DNA from: an uncultured Siphonobacter sp.
GTDB taxonomy: Bacteria; Bacteroidota; Bacteroidia; Cytophagales; Spirosomataceae
Assembly: GCA_913774715.1 (NCBI GenBank)
Contig: CAJYHS010000061.1
Location: 1 to 64,000 of the forward strand
Direction: 5' to 3'
DNA length: 64,000 bases
Shown here: positions 8,852 to 17,139 of the stretch, in pieces
Position numbering within the stretch: position 1 is the stretch's first letter
Layout of the letters: each line of letters begins with the position of its first letter
Translations under genes and position numbers: made by a program
The notes under the pieces: generated by a model
The model's input: the letters and a program-made list of their open reading frames with translations, nothing else
What the model was told of the DNA's origin: nothing
The model's database searches: none

Positions 8852-9112
8852 CTACTCTGATACAAACTCACCACGTTGAATATCACTAATGTTACCCTGA
8901 CTATCCCGGTGAGCAGTGCAATTTGTATCCTCGATGGTATTACAATCGTAATTACCACTAGGAAGGGGTTGCCAATTAGTCGGTTGTCCCGGAGTGGCGG
9001 CATTGTACACATTTTGCTCGGCTACGGGCTTTGTGAAGGCAAAAGCAGTAGTAGCCGTGAGCAGGAAGGCAAAAAGGCCTACTTTGTGAAATGATGATCC
9101 AACAGATTTCAT
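8852..9112 (-). CDS. small secreted two-Cys protein, possibly DUF6520-like
   Basis: 86 residues from the ATG at 9112; an in-frame ATG at 9133 would add seven residues ahead of the charged signal-peptide start. Residues 1-26 look like a Sec signal (VGLFAFLLTATTAFA). The mature part is short and polar, with PGQPTNWQPL, two cysteines six residues apart (DCNTIEDTNC) and an acidic tail. The layout recalls DUF6520 proteins, tiny exported Cys proteins of Bacteroidota that often sit beside a MauE/DoxX membrane protein, as here (the next gene upstream). The family call is from memory of layout, not a search. It may be a redox partner or substrate. No function is established. Confidence 0.6.
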   Translation of the reverse strand: MKSVGSSFHKVGLFAFLLTATTAFAFTKPVAEQNVYNAATPGQPTNWQPLPSGNYDCNTIEDTNCTAHRDSQGNISDIQRGEFVSE

Positions 9113-9236
9113 AATAAGTAAAAGTTTAAACATGAAACAAAATGAGAGTTGGACTTGGGTTTTCAGACGAAGTCCGAAGTCTGGCCGGGTCTAAAAAGCA
9201 CTCCCGCTTTGCATAGATCAGGTCTTGGGCAAGGTC

Positions 9237-9638
9237 TTAATGGCTAGTGCGGTTATGCAGTCGCCATTCATAAAGGCTTAAAAAAAGAAAGCATAAATTA
9301 AAAATCAGGTGAGAGCCCCAGCTTAAACTACTTAGCACACCGCCACAACTGCAGGGTACTCGCTCAAATACATTCAAAAGAATTAAGGCGATGTAGCCCG
9401 TGAAAACAGCCATGAGCATAGCGTAGAGTAAAAGACCAAGGCTTTTAAGTTTAGCAAACACCAGACTCAAGGCAATGGCTAATTCTAGTATAGGCAGGCC
9501 GTAGACAAGCACGGGAACCCAGCTTTCGGGAAGGGGCTGATTAGTAAGCTGCCGACTAAATTCTCTGATGTCAGAAAGCTTACTGCTTCCGGCATACACA
9601 AAAAGAACGATGAGTAATACCGTGCGAAGTTGACTCAT
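9237..9638 (-). CDS. MauE/DoxX-like redox-associated membrane protein
   Basis: 133 residues with four hydrophobic segments (about 5-18, 40-62, 66-90 and 108-124). Between the third and fourth lies PCSCGG, the vicinal cysteine motif seen in MauE-type methylamine-utilisation proteins and related thiol-handling membrane proteins. The opening (VLFVYAGSSKLSDIREFSRQL) is the usual DoxX/MauE first helix. It probably shuttles electrons or disulfides across the inner membrane. It lies between a Crp-like gene and the small Cys-containing secreted protein on the same strand. The TlpA-type redoxin of the neighbouring operon is a plausible partner, but that link is inferred. Confidence 0.75.
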   Translation of the reverse strand: MSQLRTVLLIVLFVYAGSSKLSDIREFSRQLTNQPLPESWVPVLVYGLPILELAIALSLVFAKLKSLGLLLYAMLMAVFTGYIALILLNVFERVPCSCGGVLSSLSWGSHLIFNLCFLFLSLYEWRLHNRTSH

Positions 9639-9752
9639 GGGCTTGATTAAATTAGTCCAGTAAACTTGGGCGATTAACCAAGAGTAAAGCTAGAAGGACT
9701 GTTTTAACCAGGGGCTTTCATTTGCAAGCATCACATCTGCTAAACCCTATCA

Positions 9753-10313
9753 TTAAGAGCGATTTCCCCGTAAACGACTTAAGGTGGTTGCCCGAACGCC
9801 TAGATAAGAGGCAATGTCCTGAACGGGTAAGCGATGACAGGGGAACTGCAGGCAGAAAGCTGCGTAGCTTTTCTGTAAGGGTAAACTGTTAAAGGAGCCA
9901 CGAAGATCTCGTTGTTGCAAGCAATCCGCCAGCACCAGGTTGGCGCACTTGCGTGCCTGGCTGGATTGCTGCAGCAACGTATGTAAGGCTGAAGATTCTA
10001 TACTTTCTAGTTGACAGTTTTCTAATAATTGAATGTATACCTTACTGGGGCGGCGGGAAAGAAAAGATTGCGCGTCCCAGAGAAGGGTACTTTCTTGAAA
10101 GAATTGTTGTACTTCCACTCGTCCGCCACTTTGATAGGCGAAGGCTTTGGCTAAGCCCTTTTTTAGAAAGTAAATTCTAGAAAGAATCCGACCCGGGCGA
10201 AGGAGAAATTCACCCGAAAAAAAGCTTTCTTGGTGAATGATGAGTGCCAATTGGGTTACTAAGGACTGATCGAGTGGAGTAAAACTTTGGATATAATCTA
10301 TGAAGCTAGACAT
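9753..10313 (-). CDS. Crp/Fnr-family transcriptional regulator
   Basis: 186 residues. Residues about 20-110 form a cyclic-nucleotide-binding-type beta barrel (GEFLLRPGRILSRIYFLKKGLAKAF, then FFQESTLLWD). The last 40 residues hold a helix-turn-helix (LPVQDIASYLGVRATTLSRLRG). This two-part form, slightly short, is common in Bacteroidota. It follows the LanB gene by 12 bp on the same strand and is probably co-transcribed. The phosphate-binding arginine motif of true cAMP receptors is not obvious, so a different ligand or none is likely. It may control the adjoining redox genes or the lanthipeptide operon. Confidence 0.85.
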   Translation of the reverse strand: MSSFIDYIQSFTPLDQSLVTQLALIIHQESFFSGEFLLRPGRILSRIYFLKKGLAKAFAYQSGGRVEVQQFFQESTLLWDAQSFLSRRPSKVYIQLLENCQLESIESSALHTLLQQSSQARKCANLVLADCLQQRDLRGSFNSLPLQKSYAAFCLQFPCHRLPVQDIASYLGVRATTLSRLRGNRS

Positions 10314-10325
10314 AATGAAGTAAGC

Positions 10326-13199
10326 TTAAGTGGAAGATCGAGCCAGCAGTGAAGCGTAGTGACGGTTTAAAAAGCAGTAGAGCATAAGCTCATACTGGCG
10401 TGGATGAGAAGAAAACAATCGGTTAATGCTCATATGCAGGTAGTGAGGGAGAAGCTCGGAGGGATCTGCTTTTGCTTTTATTTTTTCAAGGGTAGGGGTT
10501 GTTTTTACTTGCCAGTGCTCAAGAGGAGAATCTGCTTTTTCAAGACTGGCTAGTAGCTGGGGTAGATACTTCCGATACCGCTTTTGGAGCTGCTCTCTAA
10601 GCAGTTTAGGGTTTTCATATTCACTAAAAAAGCGGCTTTCGAGCTTTTGCAGGAGTGAGAATTTAGACCTTAGCGGGAGATCAAACGCCTGTAAGTAAGT
10701 TTCGATCATACGAAAACCTACCAAAAGACGATCTTCAGCCGAAGGCTGGCTTTGCAAATAGCCTATCATCCATTCGCTTTCATGAAAAAACCAGTCTTCG
10801 CTATCTTTTAGTAAGTCAGGACCTCCGTAGCGCTGGATTTCGGGTTCGTACGTATCGATTTGAAGCGTCATGAAATCCTGATCTACTAATGAAGCCAAGG
10901 CCTTTTGAAGCCTAATGAGAGCTTTTGCCGCTTGAAGGGGGGTAGTAAAAAGAATCCTCAATCGAAGGTGGGGTTTGGGATCGGCGTAGCGAACAAAAAA
11001 CCAACGGATCAAGGAGATCTGGGATAAGAAAGCGGGTAATTCATGGGCTAGCCACTCCTCTAAAAGCGCTTCACCCGCGTAGAGCTTAACATAGAGATAA
11101 GAGGAACCTGGGCTAAAACGCTGGACTTTTTCCCGCAAAGCAGGTAGGGGAAAGCTGGAATCAGAGCATGACTTATTTTCATAGAGTAAGACGACTTCAT
11201 GAGCAAAACGCTGCTTGACCTGATTGCGAATCCAGCAGGTTTCCAGGGTTTGAAGCCATTCGTAAACCGCTAGGGTTCCTTTTTTAGATAGTTCATCACT
11301 AAGCAGATCCCGACAGACAAGTTGATGAAGATCCAAAGCGAGTTCCTGATCGGCAAGGTTTAAACAAACCCAGCGCGGTAGGTTAGCCGGCCAGGGTTGT
11401 TTAGCATCGAGTAGCCATCGGGCCCGGCAAAGAATTAAAGGACCCAAACGCACCCGGGGTAAAAAGCTATGCTGGAGAGCAGTAGGCCAGTCGCCTTTCA
11501 AGTGCACGGACTCTTGCTGAAACGCGAGCGTAGCTAAAAAGGAATAAACGCTAAGGCCCGTTTGGTAGTTATGAGCGCAGGAAAGCCGGGGAATGATTTG
11601 CTTTTTTAGGCGTTTAGAATGCAAAAGGATTCGTCCTTTTTCATTAATACTCACTAAAAGATCAGATACCGGAATCTGATAGGCGGGTTTGACACTGGGT
11701 TGACCCAGGCAAGCAATCTCGTAGGAACTAAGCACGGGCCGCTGGATGACATTACCGGCTTTACCTGCTGGCAAATGAATGATTTCAGCCGTCACTGCCT
11801 CCGTAGAATTAGACTCGAAAAAGGCTTCTTTTAATTTGGTTTTTAGTTGCGTATCAACGTGAGCAAAGCGGCCCAGTAACCGGCTTAGACCAGGTCCCTG
11901 CAGGGCTTTTAAATGAAATAAAAAATTGCCCTTGTCAAGATCGGCTTGAGTAGAGCAGAGAATACTGCCCAAGGCGTAATAATTATCGGGAATTGGATTT
12001 CGAGATTCATCCAAATCGGAAAGATGAAGTTTTAACTCAGACAGATTAGGCAAATACTGCTTCTGAGTTGTTTTTTCAAGCGCTGAAAGCAAAAAGGAAG
12101 ACCAATCTTTTTTTTCTTCTTTTAGAGAAGGCGGGTCTAAATCTAACCCCTGCAAGGGGCTTGGCATAAGAGTGCTCTGCGGACCAATACCCCACTCACT
12201 ATCCAAAGCCTCGAGTAAAGGAACGGACTGCTTTCCGTAGCGCTCTTTAAAACGCTCGGCAAAGTTACTCAGTTGCTTAGAAGGTTGAGATAAGGGGAGT
12301 TGGGATAAGGCCTGAAAATAAGGTTCCAATACGGAAAGTACGGAGCCGCTAAGCTGACAACTTGTAGTCCGTATACGAAGGTCCGTTTGTTTTTCAGGAG
12401 TAATTCGGGCTAAGGAACTTTGAAAACTTCGAAAGTCAGGAAGGGTATGACTTTTAAGGTAAGTAGATTTAAGGTGTTTAAGAAAAGAAAGATGGGGACT
12501 AGTGGGAGCTTTGTGTCTTATGACTTTAATTAATTCATCGAGAACGGATTTATTACCCGTGGGCTTCATCCGTAATTCACTAAAAAGTACTTGCTCCTTT
12601 ATGAGCTCTCTAAGGTATTCATGGGCTGATTCAGTAGAGAAACCTAGCTTTTCAAGGCGTTCAAGAAGGGCGGTAAAAGAAAGGCCTGTTTTAGCTTCGC
12701 TTAAAAGTTTATGTAAGAACTTAGGTACGGGGAAAAGTTCACTGACTACAAAATTTTCGCTAGTAGACTCTAGATACCGCAGCCTTCCTGCTTTTTCGTA
12801 AATGGTTTCATTGCTAAAATACGTAAGCTGGGATTGGAGCTCGGTTTCTACCTGCGAAATGAGAGCTTGAGCATAACTACTGTCTATCCGGTGATGGGGT
12901 GTAGGACTTCCAAGCTCCATTTGTGTTTTTAAGCCGACTTCGCCCGTACATACACCGGCAAAATAACCATAAGGAGTAGCCCGGCTACTCATGCGAATGA
13001 GATATTTTAAAGCACTCTTATAAGCTTTATCAGAAAGCGGATCTGAGCTACTAAGTTCCTGATGAAGAGAAGGGGATGCCAGACCAATCGCTTTTTTTAG
13101 CTGAGTGTTTTTTTTTAGCTCATTGGGCGCAGGGAAAGGCAATATCTTTACTAACGGACTAGCTGGAGTCCGCAGTAGGAAAAAGGGAAGAAAGGGCAT
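10326..13199 (-). CDS. lanB: lantibiotic dehydratase (LanB), locus 1
   Basis: 957 residues from the ATG at 13199 (the open frame starts at a TTG 12 codons earlier). The N-terminal part is the Lant_dehydr domain: FLLRTPASPL at the start, then MSSRATPYGYFAGV around residue 70, the usual opening of tRNA-Glu-dependent dehydratases. The last 290 residues form the elimination (SpaB_C) domain: SSYLYVKLYAGEALLEEWL, IRWFFVRYADPKPHLRLRI, YEPEIQRYGG and the terminal LSMSIN-like helix (YLHMSINRLF). The enzyme glutamylates Ser/Thr of a precursor and eliminates glutamate to dehydroamino acids in the cytoplasm. The likely substrate is the 48-residue peptide just upstream. No LanC is encoded in this locus. 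Confidence 0.92.
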   Translation of the reverse strand: MPFLPFFLLRTPASPLVKILPFPAPNELKKNTQLKKAIGLASPSLHQELSSSDPLSDKAYKSALKYLIRMSSRATPYGYFAGVCTGEVGLKTQMELGSPTPHHRIDSSYAQALISQVETELQSQLTYFSNETIYEKAGRLRYLESTSENFVVSELFPVPKFLHKLLSEAKTGLSFTALLERLEKLGFSTESAHEYLRELIKEQVLFSELRMKPTGNKSVLDELIKVIRHKAPTSPHLSFLKHLKSTYLKSHTLPDFRSFQSSLARITPEKQTDLRIRTTSCQLSGSVLSVLEPYFQALSQLPLSQPSKQLSNFAERFKERYGKQSVPLLEALDSEWGIGPQSTLMPSPLQGLDLDPPSLKEEKKDWSSFLLSALEKTTQKQYLPNLSELKLHLSDLDESRNPIPDNYYALGSILCSTQADLDKGNFLFHLKALQGPGLSRLLGRFAHVDTQLKTKLKEAFFESNSTEAVTAEIIHLPAGKAGNVIQRPVLSSYEIACLGQPSVKPAYQIPVSDLLVSINEKGRILLHSKRLKKQIIPRLSCAHNYQTGLSVYSFLATLAFQQESVHLKGDWPTALQHSFLPRVRLGPLILCRARWLLDAKQPWPANLPRWVCLNLADQELALDLHQLVCRDLLSDELSKKGTLAVYEWLQTLETCWIRNQVKQRFAHEVVLLYENKSCSDSSFPLPALREKVQRFSPGSSYLYVKLYAGEALLEEWLAHELPAFLSQISLIRWFFVRYADPKPHLRLRILFTTPLQAAKALIRLQKALASLVDQDFMTLQIDTYEPEIQRYGGPDLLKDSEDWFFHESEWMIGYLQSQPSAEDRLLVGFRMIETYLQAFDLPLRSKFSLLQKLESRFFSEYENPKLLREQLQKRYRKYLPQLLASLEKADSPLEHWQVKTTPTLEKIKAKADPSELLPHYLHMSINRLFSSHPRQYELMLYCFLNRHYASLLARSST

Positions 13200-13225
13200 G
13201 ATAAAGGAGTTTGGAACTGAAGTGA

Positions 13226-13263
13226 AGTCAAGCAAAGCCTTTTTAGAGAGACTTTGCTTGACT
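13226..13263 (-). promoter_or_regulatory. stem-loop between peptide gene and lanB
   Basis: A perfect 12-bp stem (AGTCAAGCAAAG, 13226-13237, with its complement 13252-13263) around a 14-nt loop. It sits in the 81-bp gap between the peptide stop (13281) and the LanB start (13199) and lacks a long T-run after it on the minus strand. Partial terminators or processing hairpins at this position are known from lanthipeptide operons, where they raise peptide over enzyme output. Confidence 0.65.
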
Positions 13264-13280
13264 AAAATCCGAGGATTGAC

Positions 13281-13427
13281 TTATTCAGTAGTTGTCAACG
13301 TACAGGGAATTGTAGAAAGTACAATAGAAATATTCCCCTGAGATGGCTTAGGCTGAGTAACTGCTGAAGCAATCACTTTTTTGGAAGATGCTATCGACAT
13401 TGCCGATAAAGTTTTGGCGCTATTCAT
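13281..13427 (-). CDS. candidate lanthipeptide precursor, locus 1
   Basis: 48 residues, too short for usual ORF calling. It starts at the ATG at 13427 (MNSAKTLSAMSIASSKK) and ends STIPCTLTTTE. Of its 48 residues about 18 are Ser or Thr, and there is one Cys (position 42), with Ser38 and Thr39 just before it, so a single thioether ring is possible. There is no GG cleavage motif and no FNLD-like box, unlike the peptides of locus 2. The support is context: it lies directly upstream of lanB, downstream of a LytTR regulator and its 21-bp repeats, and before a hairpin. It is otherwise unrecognised and could also be a leader peptide. Confidence 0.6.
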   Translation of the reverse strand: MNSAKTLSAMSIASSKKVIASAVTQPKPSQGNISIVLSTIPCTLTTTE

Positions 13428-13506
13428 AAGAGAACGTAGATTAGTTAGTGAGCCTCTAAGCTAGAAACCGCCATACAATACGACAATGGCAACTGCGCTG
13501 TTTTGA

Positions 13507-13555
13507 GGTAAACGCCGTGTTCACTATGGTGAACAGGCGATTTACTAGGGTAAAT
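13507..13555 (-). promoter_or_regulatory. three direct repeats with 21-bp period, likely LytTR sites
   Basis: On the plus strand GGTAAAC (13507-13513), GGTGAAC (13528-13534) and GGTAAAT (13549-13555) are spaced exactly 21 bp. Each is also half of a small dyad, for example GTTCAC-TATG-GTGAAC. They lie about 80 bp upstream of the peptide start and overlap the last codons of the LytTR regulator gene. LytTR proteins bind 9-bp direct repeats two helical turns apart. Confidence 0.7.
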
Positions 13556-14267
13556 CAGTTAACGCTATGGGTGTATAATGAGCCTTCACCCAACCCTGAA
13601 GAACCGTTTGATAAGTATCTCCAATGGGAATTTTAATGAGAATGCCACTTTTACTTACTAGGGAAACCTCCTTTTTAGTGAGCGTATGGATTGCTGATAA
13701 GTTAATGATATGAGAACGATGCACGCGAAGGAAGTGGGTTACCGGAAATTGAGTCTCAAAGGATTTTAGCGTTCTAAAGACGGTAATGTAATAACCCTGA
13801 TGAAGGTGAATTTTTACGTATATATCAAAACCTTCAATATAGAGAATATCTTCAGGGATGATGCGATGTTGATGGTGACCATCTTTAATAAAAAAGGGAT
13901 CAAGAGGCTGGTTAAGAAAAGGGATTTTAGCAACGGCCTGTAAAAAACGTTCTTTAGAGAAAGGCTTTTTTAAAAAATCAACAACATTGTAATCAAAGAC
14001 CTGCTGAGCCAAAGGGTCTTGAGCGGTTGTAAAAATTACTTTCGGTCGATAGGATTCTGGAAGTTGCCGCAACAGATCAAATCCGGAAGCTCCCGGAAGG
14101 GCTATATCTAGTAAGAGTAAGGCGGGGCGTAAGGAGAGAGTAGCTTCGCAGGCGGAATGAGCGGTCTCATAAGTGCCTAGAAGTCTTAATCTATGCGAGT
14201 CTGAAACATAGCGTTTAAGTAAACGCTGGGCAGGAAAATCGTCTTCAATGATAAGGCAGGTGAGCAT
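13545..14267 (-). CDS. LytTR response regulator, locus 1
   Basis: 240 residues. Residues 1-115 are a receiver domain (IIEDDFP acidic pocket, phospho-acceptor Asp54 in LLLDIALPG, Lys in FLKKPF). Residues about 135-230 are a LytTR DNA-binding domain (YIEGFDIYVKIHL, FRTLKSFETQF, FLRVHRSHIINLSAIH). It is cytoplasmic and takes phosphate from the sensor kinase encoded 28 bp upstream on the same strand. Its most likely target is the set of three 21-bp repeats at its own 3' end, ahead of the peptide and lanB, so the four genes could form one regulatory unit. Confidence 0.93.
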   Translation of the reverse strand: MLTCLIIEDDFPAQRLLKRYVSDSHRLRLLGTYETAHSACEATLSLRPALLLLDIALPGASGFDLLRQLPESYRPKVIFTTAQDPLAQQVFDYNVVDFLKKPFSKERFLQAVAKIPFLNQPLDPFFIKDGHHQHRIIPEDILYIEGFDIYVKIHLHQGYYITVFRTLKSFETQFPVTHFLRVHRSHIINLSAIHTLTKKEVSLVSKSGILIKIPIGDTYQTVLQGWVKAHYTPIALTDLP

Positions 14268-14295
14268 GGCTGATAGGATTATTTGGCTGGTAGGA

Positions 14296-15384
14296 TTATA
14301 ACGTTAAACAGAGTTGAGTGGTAAAGGAATTTTTTTCCCGGAGACAGTCTAATCTATGTCGATTAGGGTAAAGTAAGGCTAGTCGTTTTCTAGTTAAACA
14401 AAGCCCTTCTCCAGGTGGGTAAGAAGAGTCAAAAGCGGAATTGCGAATGAGTAAGCTAAAAGTACCCTGCTCAGAAATTTGAATGGAAATGTCAATCCAG
14501 GAATATTCTCCCCGGGGTGATATACCGTGGCGAAACGCATTCTCAATGCAAGTAATAAGCAGGAAGGGATAAATTTCAAAATCTAATTTGGCAAGCTGAA
14601 CGCTGAATGTCAGAGGAAAATCAGGGCGAAATCGTAATTTCTGTAATGAGATGTAATGACTAATGAATTCTAATTCCTGAGCTAAAGGTAAAGCGGCGTC
14701 TTTATTGGACTTACTCTGATAATGTAAAAGCTCAGATACACGGAGTATGTAATCAGCTAACTCCTCGTTGCGTTCAAGAGCGATTGCGTATAGATTATGG
14801 AGGGTGTTGAGAATAAAATGGGGTTGTATCTGAGCTTTTAATTGATGAATTTCTAGCTTAGCGTTTTCTTGATCTAGAGCCTGTTTTTCATAACGTAGTA
14901 AAAAATGTAATTTGAAGCCTTTAGCCATGAGGGGTAATAAAAGCATAGAAAAGCTGAAAGACCAATTGTAAAGAAATACCTGATAGCTTGTTAATACCGA
15001 AAGAAAACTCTTTTGGCTATACGTTTGAAATAAGTGAAGATAGTACGATGAAGATCCTATAACTATGGGTATGCCGTAAAAATACAGGGTAGTAGTAACT
15101 ACATAAGCCACCAATAAAGCAAAACAGGTTTTTCCATAATTTTGCTGTTGTAAAGCGGGAAATGCAAATAGACTTAAAAGATAATAAGCTATTAGTAGAC
15201 TGCACATGATGAGACCAACTAATCTGCTAAGCATGAACAAGGGCACTTTGTAGCCAACACTTGAATAAAGTTGACTAAAAATGAAACCAGCGACTACCAG
15301 CCAAAAAAGGGTATGGTACATGAGTCGGATACGAGAATCTGGGTAGGATCGGTCTAGATAAAGCCATTTAAACAGGAAATGCAT
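14296..15384 (-). CDS. LytS-type sensor histidine kinase, locus 1
   Basis: 362 residues. Four or more hydrophobic segments occupy residues about 20-160 (RLMYHTLFWLVVAGFIF at the start), so the sensing part is in the membrane. The His_kinase domain has QIQPHFILNTLHNLY (phospho-acceptor His) and the degenerate ATPase has NAFRHGISP, with a final segment LCLTRKRLALLYP. No extracytoplasmic domain of size is visible; the ligand could be a peptide or a membrane signal. It heads the regulator pair on the minus strand and is transcribed away from the hypothetical gene at 15656. Confidence 0.92.
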   Translation of the reverse strand: MHFLFKWLYLDRSYPDSRIRLMYHTLFWLVVAGFIFSQLYSSVGYKVPLFMLSRLVGLIMCSLLIAYYLLSLFAFPALQQQNYGKTCFALLVAYVVTTTLYFYGIPIVIGSSSYYLHLFQTYSQKSFLSVLTSYQVFLYNWSFSFSMLLLPLMAKGFKLHFLLRYEKQALDQENAKLEIHQLKAQIQPHFILNTLHNLYAIALERNEELADYILRVSELLHYQSKSNKDAALPLAQELEFISHYISLQKLRFRPDFPLTFSVQLAKLDFEIYPFLLITCIENAFRHGISPRGEYSWIDISIQISEQGTFSLLIRNSAFDSSYPPGEGLCLTRKRLALLYPNRHRLDCLREKNSFTTQLCLTL

Positions 15385-15655
15385 AGGGAAGATTTTAATA
15401 GGGTTGAAAAGAAATCATGGACTCCTAAGGTGATATTAGCAGCACAGTAATGGGAAAGCAGAATTGGACTATATTTTAGTAATACGTAAATTTCTAAAAT
15501 AATATATCAGTATATAGTAGATAAGTTTTTATTTTTACTTGCTTTTTCAAGAAAAACCCACTTTTCTTAAATCGGTTGCATTGATTTTCCTGCTTGAATT
15601 CCAACTGGAATTTGAAAAGGGATGGTATTTCTTCCTAATTCAAAACCTTGCTCTT

Positions 15656-16801
15656 ATGAAGAATTTAGCAACCATTTTTCATGGCATTGATACGTTCTTG
15701 AAGGTATCTGCTTCTAATCAATTAACAAACCAGATTACGCCAAACCTCATTAAACAAGTTCAGGACTCAAGCCAAAGGCTCGAGGATGCAATGGCTCCCT
15801 TGCTAAGTCTGAAGAAACGAGATTTGCAACGTTTGCATAACCGGCTCATTGAGTATCACAACCAGCTCAGCAGTCGGCTTTATCAGGAGAATACGCCGTC
15901 GATGCGACCTTTGATTGAGAAGCTATGGCTGGGCCTAGATCAATTTTTACAACTATTTCAACAGATGCACGGCAGTGACTTGAGCCTAGAAGTCCCTATC
16001 CCCATCTACTACTGGCAACAGTCCTTTCTCAAACGTAAGCAGCGGTTAGAAAATTTGAGACAAAGTCTAACCCAGAAATCCTACGCAACGATAGAAGTTA
16101 ATCTGCTCATTGATATTCTGAGCTCGTATTGTGAGCAGGTAAGACCGAGCCTTACCTATCAACAGATTATGTATTTGCAAACATTGTTGTATGAGTTAGA
16201 AGAACTTGATCGTTTGACAAGTGAGACAACCGTGCTGACTCCTTTGCAGAAGTGTTTAATTAGCAACAACTTTAATTCACCTCTTTATTTAAAATACCTA
16301 ATCGAGCGTTTTCAACAATACGCTACGGGTAAAGCCCAGGACCCGGTTTTTCTTTGGCGACTTTGCTTAAAGCAAGTCGAGCAGTTACCCCGACTCGTTA
16401 GTCAGCCCGCCCTTTTTCCTCAGCAGGAATCCTTACTCAACGTGCTACAGCGTTACTTAGAAAAAGAAATTGACTTTCTCCAAAGCCAGGCTCCTAAAGG
16501 CGAGCGTATGCTCGTGCTTGAAGGAAAAGTGCAGTTTACTTGTTCGGTGGATCAATTAGGCATCCTCTTGAGGAGCACTGCCGATGCCAAACTGCTTAGT
16601 GCCCCGTCGTATCGTCAGTTGTTTAAGGCCATCACGCCTCTGCTCTCAACTGAGCATCAAGCGAATATTTCGGCTGAGAGTCTGCGGGCCAAATCAATGA
16701 ACTGGGAGGATAAGGATCGAAAAAAAGTACTCGAATTCATTGACCAGCTTCGGCACTGCGTTGTGACGGGGCCAGTCATAAACTCCGGTTATCCTTTATA
16801 A
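15656..16801 (+). CDS. hypothetical helical protein with an RteC-like C-terminal segment
   Basis: 381 residues from the ATG at 15656; the open frame extends upstream to a TTG but that part reads as non-coding. The protein is soluble and mostly helical, rich in Gln and Leu, without signal or membrane segments. The last 75 residues (VQFTCSVDQLGILLR, then ISAESLRAKSMNWEDKDRKK) resemble the end of RteC-like and other accessory-element proteins of Bacteroidota, where RteC controls excision of conjugative elements. The match is weak and from memory. A terminator follows at 16881. It lies alone between two minus-strand regions. Function unknown. Confidence 0.7.
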   Translation: MKNLATIFHGIDTFLKVSASNQLTNQITPNLIKQVQDSSQRLEDAMAPLLSLKKRDLQRLHNRLIEYHNQLSSRLYQENTPSMRPLIEKLWLGLDQFLQLFQQMHGSDLSLEVPIPIYYWQQSFLKRKQRLENLRQSLTQKSYATIEVNLLIDILSSYCEQVRPSLTYQQIMYLQTLLYELEELDRLTSETTVLTPLQKCLISNNFNSPLYLKYLIERFQQYATGKAQDPVFLWRLCLKQVEQLPRLVSQPALFPQQESLLNVLQRYLEKEIDFLQSQAPKGERMLVLEGKVQFTCSVDQLGILLRSTADAKLLSAPSYRQLFKAITPLLSTEHQANISAESLRAKSMNWEDKDRKKVLEFIDQLRHCVVTGPVINSGYPL

Positions 16802-16880
16802 CGTATAGGAATAGGGGTGGCCTGATGGGTTAGGCTATCTTTGCTTCTCACCGTAAAGAAAGGTGTGGGTTAGTGAAGGA

Positions 16881-16912
16881 AAAGACGTCTGGTACTACCG
16901 GGCGTCTTTTTT
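16881..16912 (+). terminator. intrinsic terminator
   Basis: AAAGACG (16881-16887) pairs with CGTCTTT (16903-16909) across a loop, followed by more T residues. It comes 80 bp after the stop of the hypothetical gene and just before the end of the convergent small gene. Confidence 0.65.
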
Positions 16913-16923
16913 GAACGTACTCG

Positions 16924-17139
16924 TTAGAGGTAATCAATGGTTTCCACGAATCCTGAATTCCGATCGATCTGAAGTCTTACCCGGCCCAGGCCCTTTTGTT
17001 TAATGGCTTGAAACTGTTGCTGAGAGATGCGCAAAAGGCGAGTGTCGGTATTGGAAACGTAGAGTTCCAGTGTATACGTGGTTTGTTGCGGGGAGAGCGT
17101 GTGGGTCTCAATGGCTACAATGCGTCCGTTTACATGCAT
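16924..17139 (-). CDS. small hypothetical protein
   Basis: 71 residues, starting MHVNGRIVAIETHTLSPQQ. Alternating hydrophobic and polar residues suggest an all-beta fold (YTLELYVSN, RLLRISQQQFQAI, RVRLQIDRNSGFVETIDYL). It has no signal peptide and no cysteine. I recognise no family. It shares a convergent terminator with the preceding plus-strand gene. The coding call rests on the clean ATG and reading frame and is moderate. Confidence 0.5.
   Translation of the reverse strand: MHVNGRIVAIETHTLSPQQTTYTLELYVSNTDTRLLRISQQQFQAIKQKGLGRVRLQIDRNSGFVETIDYL

Noticed and set aside
15539-15655. 39-residue upstream extension of the hypothetical protein at 15656
   Set aside because: TTG start in an AT-rich promoter-like region; the later ATG is more natural.
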